Part shown: positions 10,275-18,808 of the stretch, piece after piece | Layout of the letters: the number at the start of each line of letters is the position of its first letter | How positions within the stretch are numbered: the stretch's first letter is position 1 | Source of the DNA: Acidobacteriota bacterium | GTDB lineage: Bacteria > Acidobacteriota > Vicinamibacteria > Vicinamibacterales > UBA8438 | Assembly: GCA_021296515.1 (NCBI GenBank) | Contig: JAGWAH010000008.1 | Coordinates: 7,151 to 41,374, forward strand | Length of the DNA stretch: 34,224 nt | Direction: 5' to 3' | Program-made: the position numbers and the translations under genes | Notes under the pieces: model-generated | Database searches by the model: none | What the model saw: the letters and a program-made list of their open reading frames with translations, nothing else | What the model was told of the DNA's origin: nothing

Positions 10275-11507
10275 ATGTCTGCACGCCGCATCCGGCGCCC
10301 GGCGCTGCTCGCCGCCGTGCTCGCGATCGCCGCGACCGGCATCGGCCTCGCCCAGGAGGAGGCGCCCGTCACCATCCGCGCGGGGCTCCTGATCGACGGC
10401 ACGGGCGACACCCGGTCGAACGCGCGCCTCTTCGTGAACGGCTCGGAGATCACGCGCGTGGACGGCCTGCGCGGCTCCGTGGACTACGACCTCTCCGAGC
10501 TGACGGTCATGCCCGGCCTGATCGACACGCACGTCCACCTGACGTCGCACTTCGAGGCCGACGGGCGGCTGCACCAGGCGGGAAGCACGGAGACCCCCGC
10601 CCAGACGATGCTGCACGCGGTGGGCAACGCCTACCGCACCCTGATGGCAGGGTTCACGACGGTGCAGAGCCTCGGCCACCCGCTCGACGCCGACCTGCGG
10701 GATGCGATCGACCGCGGCGACGTGCCCGGTCCCCGCGTGCTGACCTCGTTGCGCGCGGTGACCAGCGCCACCGGCGACGCGGACGCCATCCGGGCCACCG
10801 TCCGGCAGCTCAAGGCGGACGGCGCCGACGTGATCAAGGTCTTCGCCTCCAGCAGCATCCGCGAGGGCGGGGTGCGGGCGCTGAGCGACGAGCAGATCGA
10901 GGCGGCCTGCGACGAGGGCCGGGCGCAGGGACTCCGGGTCGCGGTGCACGCCTACGGCTCCGAGGTCGTCAGCTCGGTCATCCGCGCCGGGTGCAACTCG
11001 GTCGAGCACGGCAACCGCTACGACGACGAGACCCTCGCCCTGTTCGCCGACCACGGGACCTTCCTCGGCTTCCACGTCGGGCTGCTGTGGGACAACTACG
11101 CGGAGAACCGCGAGCGCTTCATCGGCATCGGCAACTACACGCCCGACGGGTTCGCGCGGATGAGCCAGGCCCGCCGCATCGGCATGCGCCGCTTCCGCGA
11201 GACGCTCCGGAACCGCGACGTGCAGATCGTGTTCGGGACCGACGCCACGGCCGGCGCGCACGGCCGCAACGCCGAGGAGCTCGTCGTCCGCATCGACGAG
11301 GGCGGCCAGAACCCGATGGACGCCATCGTCTCGGCCACGTCGCGCGCCGCGCGCTCGCTCGGCCTGGGGGAGGAGCTGGGCACCGTGGCCCCCGGATTCA
11401 CCGCGGACCTGGTCGCCGTCGAGGGCAACCCGCTCGAGGACGTCACCGCGCTGCGGCGGGTCCGCTTCGTCATGAAGGACGGCGTGGTCCACCGTTACGA
11501 TCCGTAA
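10275..11507 (+). CDS. Exported amidohydrolase family protein (imidazolonepropionase / prolidase-like)
   Basis: This 410-aa protein has a signal peptide ending near GIGLAQ (about residue 27), so it is probably periplasmic. The metal-dependent amidohydrolase core is complete: His86 and His88 in DTHVHL, carboxylatable Lys188 in DVIKVFAS, His225 in AVHAYGSE, His245 in SVEHGNR and Asp323 in FGTDATAGAH. The C-terminal GTVAPGFTADLVAV closes the small beta domain typical of this group. It hydrolyses amide or related C-N bonds; relatives act on dipeptides and cyclic amides. The substrate is not determined. It follows rsgA by 12 bp with GAAAGGAC as a possible ribosome site. Confidence 0.9.
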   Translation: MSARRIRRPALLAAVLAIAATGIGLAQEEAPVTIRAGLLIDGTGDTRSNARLFVNGSEITRVDGLRGSVDYDLSELTVMPGLIDTHVHLTSHFEADGRLHQAGSTETPAQTMLHAVGNAYRTLMAGFTTVQSLGHPLDADLRDAIDRGDVPGPRVLTSLRAVTSATGDADAIRATVRQLKADGADVIKVFASSSIREGGVRALSDEQIEAACDEGRAQGLRVAVHAYGSEVVSSVIRAGCNSVEHGNRYDDETLALFADHGTFLGFHVGLLWDNYAENRERFIGIGNYTPDGFARMSQARRIGMRRFRETLRNRDVQIVFGTDATAGAHGRNAEELVVRIDEGGQNPMDAIVSATSRAARSLGLGEELGTVAPGFTADLVAVEGNPLEDVTALRRVRFVMKDGVVHRYDP

Positions 11508-11556
11508 CCGCGCCAGCGTATCCAAGGATGGTATCCGGAAGCGCAAGGAACGACGC

Positions 11557-11733
11557 GTGACACAACAGCAACTTCCGACATTCGAGGATCTGCTTTGGCC
11601 AACTCTCAAGGTGTTGGAAAAGCACGGTGGTTCTGCATCAATTCAGGAACTCTCGGAGTACGTGGCCAGCGAGTTGGCCTTATCCGATGAGGTCCTCGAT
11701 GTACGGCACCAGGATAGGATGTGTACGGGGTGA
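11557..11733 (+). pseudogene. Orphan Mrr-type N-terminal winged-helix domain (truncated restriction-system protein)
   Basis: A 58-aa frame starts at GTG 11557. Its translation (LPTFEDLLWPTLKVL, then HGGSASIQELSEYVASELALSDE) matches the Mrr_N winged-helix domain found at the start of Mrr-family type IV restriction endonucleases. The frame stops at 11731 and no catalytic Mrr domain follows, because the next gene is hipA on the other strand. Base composition is distinct: the line 11581-11640 is 50% GC, against roughly 70% in neighbouring genes. I read it as a remnant of a restriction gene broken by recombination. A stand-alone small DNA-binding protein is the less likely alternative. Confidence 0.6.
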
Positions 11734-11764
11734 GTCCATTTGACTTGCCAACCGCGCTCAATTC

Positions 11765-12991
11765 TCATGCGATCGGGATCGTTCTCAGATGCGTGTCGAT
11801 GGCCCGGACCGCATCGGCGGGCAACGGAAGATGCGTCTTCTCGGCGCGCCAGTGCTGGTGAAACAGGGTGACGGTCTCGCGGGCCGTGTCGAGAACGAGC
11901 CGCTCCGGGAGCATGGCTTTGGCGGCGAGATGGGAGAGCTCGTCCTCTGAAAACTCGGAGAACAGCCTGGTCCGGCTGAACTTCAAAGCGGCGGTGCGGT
12001 CCGGGATATAGGCAATCGTCGCAACGAAGTCGTACGCCGGCGCCAGGGCCGCGTGTCGCCGGTCAGGATAGATCAGTGACCAGTTCTTCAGGTGCATGTC
12101 GGCATTGCCAATCAGCGTGTTGAAGGTCAGGCGACGGATGAACTCCGCCATGTCGATGTCCTGGCACTCCGCTCCAAGGACCCGGGCAATGCTGCGAGCG
12201 CTTGCGTTCTCGTACTTCTGCTCGGGATAGACGCCGAATACTTGCGCGAAGTCCTCCATGTGAACAGGGGCTCCGTCGGGAAGCCGGTCGAAGCGCTCAA
12301 CGGCGAGCGCTTCTCTTCCGAGGGCCCCGACACCTTCCGGCAGATTTCCGATCGTGTTGATGGCTATGAGTCGTGTCGCTGGCACGTCCATTCCAATCAG
12401 CCGGGCCAACGTCATCATCGAGAATTCGTTCTCCGGGAGCCCCTCGAACTCGCGCGACGGAAGCTTGACTATCCACGAACCACCGATGCCGCGGGCCGGA
12501 ATGGTCAGTCCTCCCCTCGGCTCGTTCAGCGCCGAGAACTTCAGTTGTACACCGGCCAGCGAGAAGCGCAGGGCATGTTGGCGGCGGTCGTTCCCGCTCT
12601 CGTCGACATCGGCGTGCATGTGAGACTGCGGAGGCCATGCGCCTCCATCGGTCGGTTGAATCGTGACGGCGCCAGGCAGATCCATCCCGAGCACCCAGAG
12701 CAGGAAGAACTCGCGTACGGGATCCACCCCCGCACGCTCCGCGAGATAGGCGCGCATGTGCCCTTCCGGGAGCAGATTCGAAAAGAACGGCAGCAGACGC
12801 GTCCGAGTCGGCCCGAATTCGGTGATCAATTCTCCGAATCGATCCTTGAAGCCGAGTCCAAGAGCAGCGCGGCTGTCGTTCGCAACGTAGGCATCTGCGA
12901 AGCCGAAGATCGTTCTATCGCCGTCGATATGGGTGAGCGTGCCGACAGGCTCACCGTGAAGCAAGACCTCGAGAACCCGGACATCAGCCAT
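11765..12991 (-). CDS. hipA: HipA-type serine/threonine kinase toxin
   Basis: This 408-aa kinase is the toxin of a type II toxin-antitoxin pair; the E. coli relative phosphorylates glutamyl-tRNA synthetase. The N-terminal subdomain 1 (about 1-110) includes FFSNLLPEG. Ser144 in FSLAGVQLK aligns with the autophosphorylated Ser150 of E. coli HipA. Lys176 in WIVKLPS is the ATP-binding lysine, NADMHLKN gives catalytic Asp298 and Asn303, and Asp321 in PAYDF is the metal ligand. All key residues are intact, so it is probably active. Start ATG 12991 overlaps the end of hipB by 8 bases; an upstream in-frame ATG would lie inside hipB. Local GC is lower (60% over 12361-12420) than in the chromosome around it. 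Confidence 0.9.
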   Translation of the reverse strand: MADVRVLEVLLHGEPVGTLTHIDGDRTIFGFADAYVANDSRAALGLGFKDRFGELITEFGPTRTRLLPFFSNLLPEGHMRAYLAERAGVDPVREFFLLWVLGMDLPGAVTIQPTDGGAWPPQSHMHADVDESGNDRRQHALRFSLAGVQLKFSALNEPRGGLTIPARGIGGSWIVKLPSREFEGLPENEFSMMTLARLIGMDVPATRLIAINTIGNLPEGVGALGREALAVERFDRLPDGAPVHMEDFAQVFGVYPEQKYENASARSIARVLGAECQDIDMAEFIRRLTFNTLIGNADMHLKNWSLIYPDRRHAALAPAYDFVATIAYIPDRTAALKFSRTRLFSEFSEDELSHLAAKAMLPERLVLDTARETVTLFHQHWRAEKTHLPLPADAVRAIDTHLRTIPIA

Positions 12992-13574
12992 CGTCGTCGT
13001 CGTCAAGCGTGTAGGCTGGGGGCGCGGACGAGGCGGTGTCACCCGCAGTTCGGCCATGCGCGAGTGCATCACGCAGTCTGCGAAGCTGCAGGGACGACCG
13101 ACGAACGGCGTCGCAAGAGCGCGGGTCGCGCATCAAGGCCTTGACCGCTTGCGTAGCTTGCCGAATGACCTGTTGATCGAGCAGCGAGGGCCGGAAGCGC
13201 TGCAGTGCACGTACCTGGTGCCGAAGCTCCGTCAACTCGGTCTCGGACGACAGCTCTTCCGACAGATCATCCATTGCGCGTTGAAGACGCGCAAACTCCC
13301 GCCGAACCTGCCGAGCAACCCTGCGATGTTCGGCCGAGAGCGCAGCGCTGCCGGCAATCGACCGAACCGCTGCAACGGATCTGCGAGGCACGAGCACCAA
13401 CTCCAGGTCGAGGGCACGGGCGAGTGCCACCAGACTCGACAGCCTGAGATCGACGGCCCCGCTCTCGATCCTGGAGATGTGACCTTGGGCTACCGCCGCG
13501 TCGGCGCTCAGCTCGCGCTGGCTGATGCCCTTGGCTTCACGGGCATTTCGCAGCGCATCGGCCAACTGACTCAC
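12984..13574 (-). CDS. hipB: HipB-like antitoxin with helix-turn-helix domain and long C-terminal extension
   Basis: This 196-aa protein has an N-terminal XRE/Cro helix-turn-helix (about residues 5-60; GISQRELSADAAVAQGHISR). It represses its own operon and neutralises HipA in known systems. E. coli HipB is only 88 aa. Here about 130 further residues form a basic, probably helical region (AEHRRVARQVRREFARLQ onward) and end in five aspartates and a glycine. The start is GTG 13574. The stop overlaps the hipA start, implying translational coupling. The upstream 60 bases are extremely AT-rich and hold short palindromes that could be operators. Confidence 0.82.
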   Translation of the reverse strand: MSQLADALRNAREAKGISQRELSADAAVAQGHISRIESGAVDLRLSSLVALARALDLELVLVPRRSVAAVRSIAGSAALSAEHRRVARQVRREFARLQRAMDDLSEELSSETELTELRHQVRALQRFRPSLLDQQVIRQATQAVKALMRDPRSCDAVRRSSLQLRRLRDALAHGRTAGDTASSAPPAYTLDDDDDG

Positions 13575-13640
13575 GAGATTTATAATAATGCATTAGTACA
13601 ACATTTAGATATATTTTTACGAATCGTATATCAGAACCCA
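13575..13640 (-). promoter_or_regulatory. AT-rich promoter/operator region of hipBA
   Basis: Bases 13581-13640 are only 25% GC (15 of 60 counted). On the minus strand a TATTAT/TATAAA element lies within 10 bases of the hipB GTG, suggesting a short or absent leader. A perfect 10-bp palindrome TAATGCATTA occupies 13586-13595, and a further inverted repeat ACGA-A-TCGT occupies 13619-13627, flanked by GATATA and TATATC. These are plausible HipB-binding operators, but the family consensus was not matched. Confidence 0.45.
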
Positions 13641-13690
13641 AACCGCGCTCGACCCGGAAACACCCTGAACTGCAAGGAAGAACGACTCGG

Positions 13691-14263
13691 TCAGTGCACG
13701 GCGCCGGTGCCGCCCTGCTGCAGGAACGACGGATCGGCCCCCATGCGGCGGATCACCGCTTCCCACATGTCGTCGGGGCGCGTGTCGAAGACGATGTCGA
13801 GGTCGACGTCGGCGTGCAGCCAGCTCGACGCGGCGAGCTCCGCGTCGAGCTGTCCGGCCGCCCACCCCGCGTAGCCGGTGAGCAGACGCGTGCGCGGCGG
13901 CGGCGGCGATTCCAGAAGCCGCCGCAGGAGTCGCGGCGACGTGGAGAGGAAGATCCCGTCGCATACGCGGACCGACTCGACGTCGCCGGGCTCGGCGCCC
14001 ATCAGGATCCAGCCGCGTTCGGGCTCCACCGGTCCGCCGATCCAGAGCTCCAGGTTGCTGCCGGAAGACACCGGGGGAGTCAGCCGGACGACCTCGGACG
14101 CCGGGGTCGTCGTGCGCTGGTTGAGGACGAGGCCGAACGCGCCGCCCTCACCGTGCTCGCAAAGCAGGATGACGCTCCGCTGGAAGTTCGGATCGTCGAG
14201 CTGCGGCATCGAGACCAGCAGGGACGGGGCGAGCGAGGGAAAGGACTTCTCGGGTTGGTTCAT
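13691..14263 (-). CDS. yqgE: YqgE/AlgH family protein (UPF0301)
   Basis: This 190-aa protein has the conserved UPF0301 N-terminus (PSLLVSMPQLDDPNFQRSVI) followed by CEHGEGGAFGLVLN and a central WIGGPV motif. The length is normal for the family. The family is widespread and its biochemical role is poorly defined; the name AlgH comes from a link to alginate regulation in Pseudomonas. No signal peptide is present, so it is cytoplasmic. Start ATG 14263 lies 61 bp after queG on the same strand. It is the last gene of the minus-strand run before the hipBA promoter. Confidence 0.9.
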   Translation of the reverse strand: MNQPEKSFPSLAPSLLVSMPQLDDPNFQRSVILLCEHGEGGAFGLVLNQRTTTPASEVVRLTPPVSSGSNLELWIGGPVEPERGWILMGAEPGDVESVRVCDGIFLSTSPRLLRRLLESPPPPRTRLLTGYAGWAAGQLDAELAASSWLHADVDLDIVFDTRPDDMWEAVIRRMGADPSFLQQGGTGAVH

Positions 14264-14324
14264 CGCGAGCGCCGGAGTCGAGTGCCGTGTCTATTCTCTC
14301 ACGACCGGCGGCGTGGCAGCGGCC

Positions 14325-15407
14325 TCAGCCGTCGTCGCCGGTTTCCGCCGCCGGAGCCGACGACTGCGCGGCGAGGCGGCGGCGCGCCCAGCCGACGTGC
14401 TCCGCCACGATGGGGTCTCCTCGCGCCGGCGTCGCGGCGGAAACAGGCTCGGCGAGCGCCGCAGCCGACGCCACCGTGGAGCTGTTGCCGAGCGCGACGG
14501 CCACGTTGCGTCGAAGTCCCTTCAGCCTGGCCCGCGACATGGCGCTGCGCCCGAGCAACGACTCCAGGCTCTCGTCGGACTGCCTCCAGAGCGCCGACAA
14601 CCGGGGCTGGTCCAGCTCCGGCGCCGGTTGCCACGCCGGGTCGTCCGATCGCAGCGGCGCCGCGTTGTAGGGACAGACTTCCTGGCAGATATCGCAACCG
14701 TAGACGCGCGTACCGACGTCGGGCCGCCGATCTTCCGGAATCGCCCCGCGGATCTCGATGGTCAGATACGACAGGCAGCGCGTGGCGTCGAGCACGCGCG
14801 GCTCGGGAAACGCGCCGGTCGGACACGCCTCGAGACACAGCGTGCACGTGCCGCACTGGTCGAGTTGCGGCGCGTCGGGCTCGAGGGGCAGGCTCGTGAT
14901 GATCTCAGCCAGGAAGAACCACGACCCCTGCTCCGGGTTGATGAGGCAGGTGTTCTTGCCGATCCAGCCGAGTCCGGCGTGCTGCGCGTACACGCGTTCC
15001 TGTACCGGCCCGGTATCGACGTAGCAGCGAGCCGAGAAAGGCTCGCCGGTCGCCGCTCGCATCCGCTCGAGCAGGGCCTCGGTACGCCGGCCGACGACGT
15101 CGTGGTAGTCCTCGCCCCAGGCGTAGCGCGAGATGAGCGCGGCGTCCGGATCGTTCACCTCGGTCGAGTAGGGGCGGTCGGTGTTGTAGAGCGTGCCCAG
15201 CGAGATGACGGAGAGCGCCGACGGCACCACCTCGCGCACGTCGGATCGCCGCCGCGCGTTTCGAGCCAGGTACCGCATCTCGCCTGCGTAGCCGCGCTCG
15301 AGCCAGTCGTCGAGGAACCGGAGCTCCGGAAAGGCCTTCGCCGGCGCGATGCCGCACAGGTCGAACCCGGCTTCCCGCGCGAACGTCTTCACGTCGTCGG
15401 CGTTCAT
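14325..15407 (-). CDS. queG: Epoxyqueuosine reductase
   Basis: This 360-aa enzyme performs the last step of queuosine tRNA modification, reducing epoxyqueuosine with a cobalamin cofactor. The catalytic acid is probably Asp131 in YVDTGPVQER. Two [4Fe-4S] clusters are visible: Cys185, Cys188, Cys191 and Cys195 (CGTCTLCLEACP), and Cys238, Cys241 and Cys245 (CDICQEVCP), with Cys211 available to complete a set. LGWIGKNTCLI is a family signature. The C-terminal part is HEAT-like (NVAVALGNS). Start ATG 15407 has GGAG upstream. It is 32 bp downstream of the TonB-dependent receptor and may be read through from it. Confidence 0.94.
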   Translation of the reverse strand: MNADDVKTFAREAGFDLCGIAPAKAFPELRFLDDWLERGYAGEMRYLARNARRRSDVREVVPSALSVISLGTLYNTDRPYSTEVNDPDAALISRYAWGEDYHDVVGRRTEALLERMRAATGEPFSARCYVDTGPVQERVYAQHAGLGWIGKNTCLINPEQGSWFFLAEIITSLPLEPDAPQLDQCGTCTLCLEACPTGAFPEPRVLDATRCLSYLTIEIRGAIPEDRRPDVGTRVYGCDICQEVCPYNAAPLRSDDPAWQPAPELDQPRLSALWRQSDESLESLLGRSAMSRARLKGLRRNVAVALGNSSTVASAAALAEPVSAATPARGDPIVAEHVGWARRRLAAQSSAPAAETGDDG

Positions 15408-15439
15408 GCTCCACTCCCTGGCGGCGCGCCGGCCGAAGC

Positions 15440-18400
15440 TCAGAACACGAAGCGCAGGCCGAACTGCATCTCCCGCGCGTTCAGCGCGCTGAAGATGCGG
15501 CCGAAGTTGGGGGACCCGAAGAAGCGGTTCGGCAGGTCGAAGTTGGCGCGATTGAGGACGTTGAAGACCTCCCAGCGGAACTCCAGCCGGCTGCCGTTGT
15601 CCAGCGGCCAGTTCTTGGCCAGGGCCATGTCCACGTTGGCGTAGCCGGGGGCGAAGACGGGGTTGCGGGGGGCGCTGCCGTAGGAGAAGGGCGCCTGCAG
15701 GGCAAACGCCCCGGTGTCGAACCAGCGCTCGACGGTGCGCTCGCCGCGCGGCAGGTTCGGGTCGCGCAGCATGTCCGGACGTTGCGCCGGTCCGGCCCCG
15801 ATGTTGGCGCGGTCGTCGGTGAGGTTCACGGTGAACGGCGCGCCGGACTGCACGGTGACGATGCCGTTGAGGCGCCAGTGGCCGAGCAGCCCCTCCCGCC
15901 AGCCGCCGGCGTCGCGCTGGAACGGAAGCTCGTAGGTGGCGCTGCCGACGAGCTGATGGCGGTGATCGAAGCTCGACAGCGCGTTCTCCCCGGGAAAGAT
16001 GTTGCGCACGTCCTGCGGCAGGTTCGACTCGAAAGCGGTCGCGCCCGGGCTCGACGCGTCGTCCTTCGACTGCGAAAGCGTGTAGGCGACGTCGAATGCG
16101 AAGTCGTTGCGCAGGCGACGAACGGTCTTGAAGGTCACCGCGTGGTAGATCGACTTGCCGTCGAAGCGGATCGCGCGAATCCCGGCGAGCTGCGGTATGG
16201 CGCGCCGCCCGCTGATCGAGCCGGGGCCGGGCACCGGCACGTTGTGCACCGTCGAGTTGTCGGCGCCGATCGTGTACGACCCCATGTAGAACATCTCAAA
16301 CGCGGTGCCGGGCCGGATCTCGGTCTGCACGCCGCCGCTCCACGTCTGCGTGTACTCGACCTGGAAGTCGTAGTCCATGATGGACCCGCCGATGCTGCCG
16401 GTCGGGTCCGCGGCCAGGATGGACCGGGTGTCCCAGGCCGGCACGAACTGCCCCGCCGGGACGTCGACCTGCTTGAGGAAGAAGAACGGCAGGTTGCGCG
16501 CGAACGCCGTCTGGACGCTGTAGGCCCACTGGTTGAGGAAGATGCCGTAGCCGCCGCGGACGACCGTGCTTCCGGCGTCGTCCGCGAGCCAGGCGAATCC
16601 GAGTCGCGGCGCGAAGCGCGTCTTGCTGGGCCGCAGCAGGCTGCGGTCCCAGCCGGCCTCGGCCGAGGTCACCCACGGGATCGGGATCAGTGGCAGCAGC
16701 TCGTTCGCGGCGGGCGAGATGTTGCCGGCCGCGTCGCTGGCGATGACGTAGCGCCCCCCGGGCACCGACACGTCGATCGTCGACAGGCGGTTGTCGACAT
16801 CGCGCATGTGCTGGTTGATCTCGTAGCGCAACCCGATGTTGACGGTGAGATCGTCGTTGACCCGCCAGTCGTCCTGCGCGTACAGGTGCAGCCAGTTGGT
16901 CCGCGCGTCCTCGCTGCCGCGGCCGCCGATGCCCGAGCGCGCCTCGACCGGGTAGCCGAGGAGGAAGTCGGCGAACGGATTCCCGCTGAAACGGCCGGTG
17001 TAGCGGAAGCGGCCGCGCGCCGTATCCGGGTTCTCGGGCCGGAACCGCAGGTGGAACCAGTAGCCGCCGAACTTCAGGTGGTGGGCGCCGCGGTCGATCA
17101 GGAAGTTGTTGTAGAGCTCGAAGTGCTCGTTGCGCCGGAACACGAAGCTGGTCGGGTCGCCCATCGCGCTGTAGAGCCCGGCGGTGTCGATCTGCGGGTA
17201 GCCGACGTCGCGCGGATCGCGGGTGACCCCGAGCAGCCCGGTCGACTGCGCGAAGTCGATGCCGCGGCGCAGGCTCTCCTGGCCGCCGTCGACGCTCATC
17301 CAGCCGAAGCGCGTCTCGTTGAGCATCGCCGTCCCGATCGTGCGGGTGTAGCTTGCGGCAAGGTTGCGCGTGCGGGTCGAGAGCGTGCGCCCGAAGCCCG
17401 GGATCAGCGCCTCCTGCTGCACGCTGGTGCCGAACGGCTGCAGATCGTGGGCGTCGAACGTGCTGAACCGCAGGAACATCTGGTCGCTCGCGCCGACGCG
17501 GTGATCCAGGCGGGCGCTGAACTGATCGACGTCAGACTCGGACCGCTCGACCGACGTCAGGTTCTGCACCTCGCCGCCCGCGTTCGGCAGCGGCACCTGC
17601 TCCAGGAAGGCGGCGGCGATCGGATCGATGCGGCCGGAGGGGATCCGGTTGCCCGCGAACGGGGACCCGCACGCTCCGGTGGCGGCGTCGCGGGTCAGCG
17701 GATCGCAGAGCGGGTCGAGTCCCGTGAAGTCGCCGCCGCGGACCGCCGCCGACGGCACCGAGAAGGTCTTCGTCAGCGAGCGCGTGCTGCGCTGCCCTTC
17801 GTAGCTGAGGAACGCGAACGTTCGATCCCGGACGATGGGACCGCCGAACGTTCCGCCGAACTGGCCCTGGTCGAGCGGCGGCACCGGCTCGTCGCGCGGG
17901 GCGAAAAAGTTGTGCGCGTCGAATCGCTCGTCGCGGACGAAAGTGAACACGCTGCCGTGGTACTGGTTCGTGCCCGCCTTGGTGGCGACGTTGATCAGGG
18001 CCGACGCCTTGCCGCCGAACTCCGGCGGGTACATCGACTTCTGGATCTTGAACTCCTGGATGGAATCGACCGACGGGTTGATCACCAGGTTGTTGAACAG
18101 CTCGTCGGTCACCTTGACGCCGTCGAGCAGGTAGATGTTGTGGCCGGCGCGCTGGCCGCCGATGTTGGGCAGCGGACCGGCCTGCTGCAGCGCCGCGCCG
18201 CGGGTGCCGCCGGGCGGGATCACGACCGCGTCGCTGAGCTGCGCGAGCTGCAGGAACTGCCGCCCGTTCAGGGGAATCTGCTCGACCTCGTGGCCGGCGA
18301 TGACGTCGCTGATCTCGGCGTTGTTCGTCTGCAGCAGCGGTGCGTCGGCCGTCACCGTCACCTCTTCGCTCAGCGCCCCGAGCGCAAGCTCGAACGGCAG

Positions 18401-18736
18401 GTCGAGCTCGCGGCCGATGTCCAGGAACACGCCGGTCCGGACGACGCGCCGGAACCCGGGCAGCTCGGCCGTAATCTCCCAGGCGCCGATCGGCAGCGAC
18501 GCCATGAAGAAGCGCCCGTCCGCATCCGTGACGCGCTCGACCGAGAAGCCGGTGTCGACGTGCGTCGCCACGATGGTCGCGCCCGGCAGCACGGCTCCCG
18601 ATTCGTCGCGCACCACGCCGCCGAGACCGCCGGTGTTCGCCTGACCGGCGGCGGACGCCGCCCAGCCGGCCAGCAGAAGAGCGAGCAGGATCGGTCGGCT
18701 CGTTTTCGCTGCTGCACGCATCGCCAATTCAGTCAC
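15440..18736 (-). CDS. TonB-dependent receptor with N-terminal carboxypeptidase-regulatory domain (Oar-like)
   Basis: This protein of about 1,098 aa is an outer-membrane transporter of the type expanded in Acidobacteriota. The order is a signal peptide (ILLALLLAGWAASAAGQ), a carboxypeptidase-regulatory beta-sandwich (about 35-110; GAVLPGATIVATHVDTG), a plug domain (EEVTVTADAPLLQT, then IPLNGRQFLQLAQLSD, about 120-230), and a large beta-barrel ending in FGLRFVF with the usual terminal aromatic. The transported substrate cannot be told. The start is ambiguous: GTG 18736 lies one base after GGGGGAGG (too close), whereas ATG 18721 is 16 bases from it. The signal peptide is intact with either. It is 72 bp downstream of lpxB. 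Confidence 0.92.
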   Translation of the reverse strand: MTELAMRAAAKTSRPILLALLLAGWAASAAGQANTGGLGGVVRDESGAVLPGATIVATHVDTGFSVERVTDADGRFFMASLPIGAWEITAELPGFRRVVRTGVFLDIGRELDLPFELALGALSEEVTVTADAPLLQTNNAEISDVIAGHEVEQIPLNGRQFLQLAQLSDAVVIPPGGTRGAALQQAGPLPNIGGQRAGHNIYLLDGVKVTDELFNNLVINPSVDSIQEFKIQKSMYPPEFGGKASALINVATKAGTNQYHGSVFTFVRDERFDAHNFFAPRDEPVPPLDQGQFGGTFGGPIVRDRTFAFLSYEGQRSTRSLTKTFSVPSAAVRGGDFTGLDPLCDPLTRDAATGACGSPFAGNRIPSGRIDPIAAAFLEQVPLPNAGGEVQNLTSVERSESDVDQFSARLDHRVGASDQMFLRFSTFDAHDLQPFGTSVQQEALIPGFGRTLSTRTRNLAASYTRTIGTAMLNETRFGWMSVDGGQESLRRGIDFAQSTGLLGVTRDPRDVGYPQIDTAGLYSAMGDPTSFVFRRNEHFELYNNFLIDRGAHHLKFGGYWFHLRFRPENPDTARGRFRYTGRFSGNPFADFLLGYPVEARSGIGGRGSEDARTNWLHLYAQDDWRVNDDLTVNIGLRYEINQHMRDVDNRLSTIDVSVPGGRYVIASDAAGNISPAANELLPLIPIPWVTSAEAGWDRSLLRPSKTRFAPRLGFAWLADDAGSTVVRGGYGIFLNQWAYSVQTAFARNLPFFFLKQVDVPAGQFVPAWDTRSILAADPTGSIGGSIMDYDFQVEYTQTWSGGVQTEIRPGTAFEMFYMGSYTIGADNSTVHNVPVPGPGSISGRRAIPQLAGIRAIRFDGKSIYHAVTFKTVRRLRNDFAFDVAYTLSQSKDDASSPGATAFESNLPQDVRNIFPGENALSSFDHRHQLVGSATYELPFQRDAGGWREGLLGHWRLNGIVTVQSGAPFTVNLTDDRANIGAGPAQRPDMLRDPNLPRGERTVERWFDTGAFALQAPFSYGSAPRNPVFAPGYANVDMALAKNWPLDNGSRLEFRWEVFNVLNRANFDLPNRFFGSPNFGRIFSALNAREMQFGLRFVF

Positions 18737-18808
18737 GCCTCCCCCGCAAAATCGTCGGTATCCTGCGGACCAGGTGAACCCCTCCCTGTCGGGATCCCGG
18801 TCAGCGAA

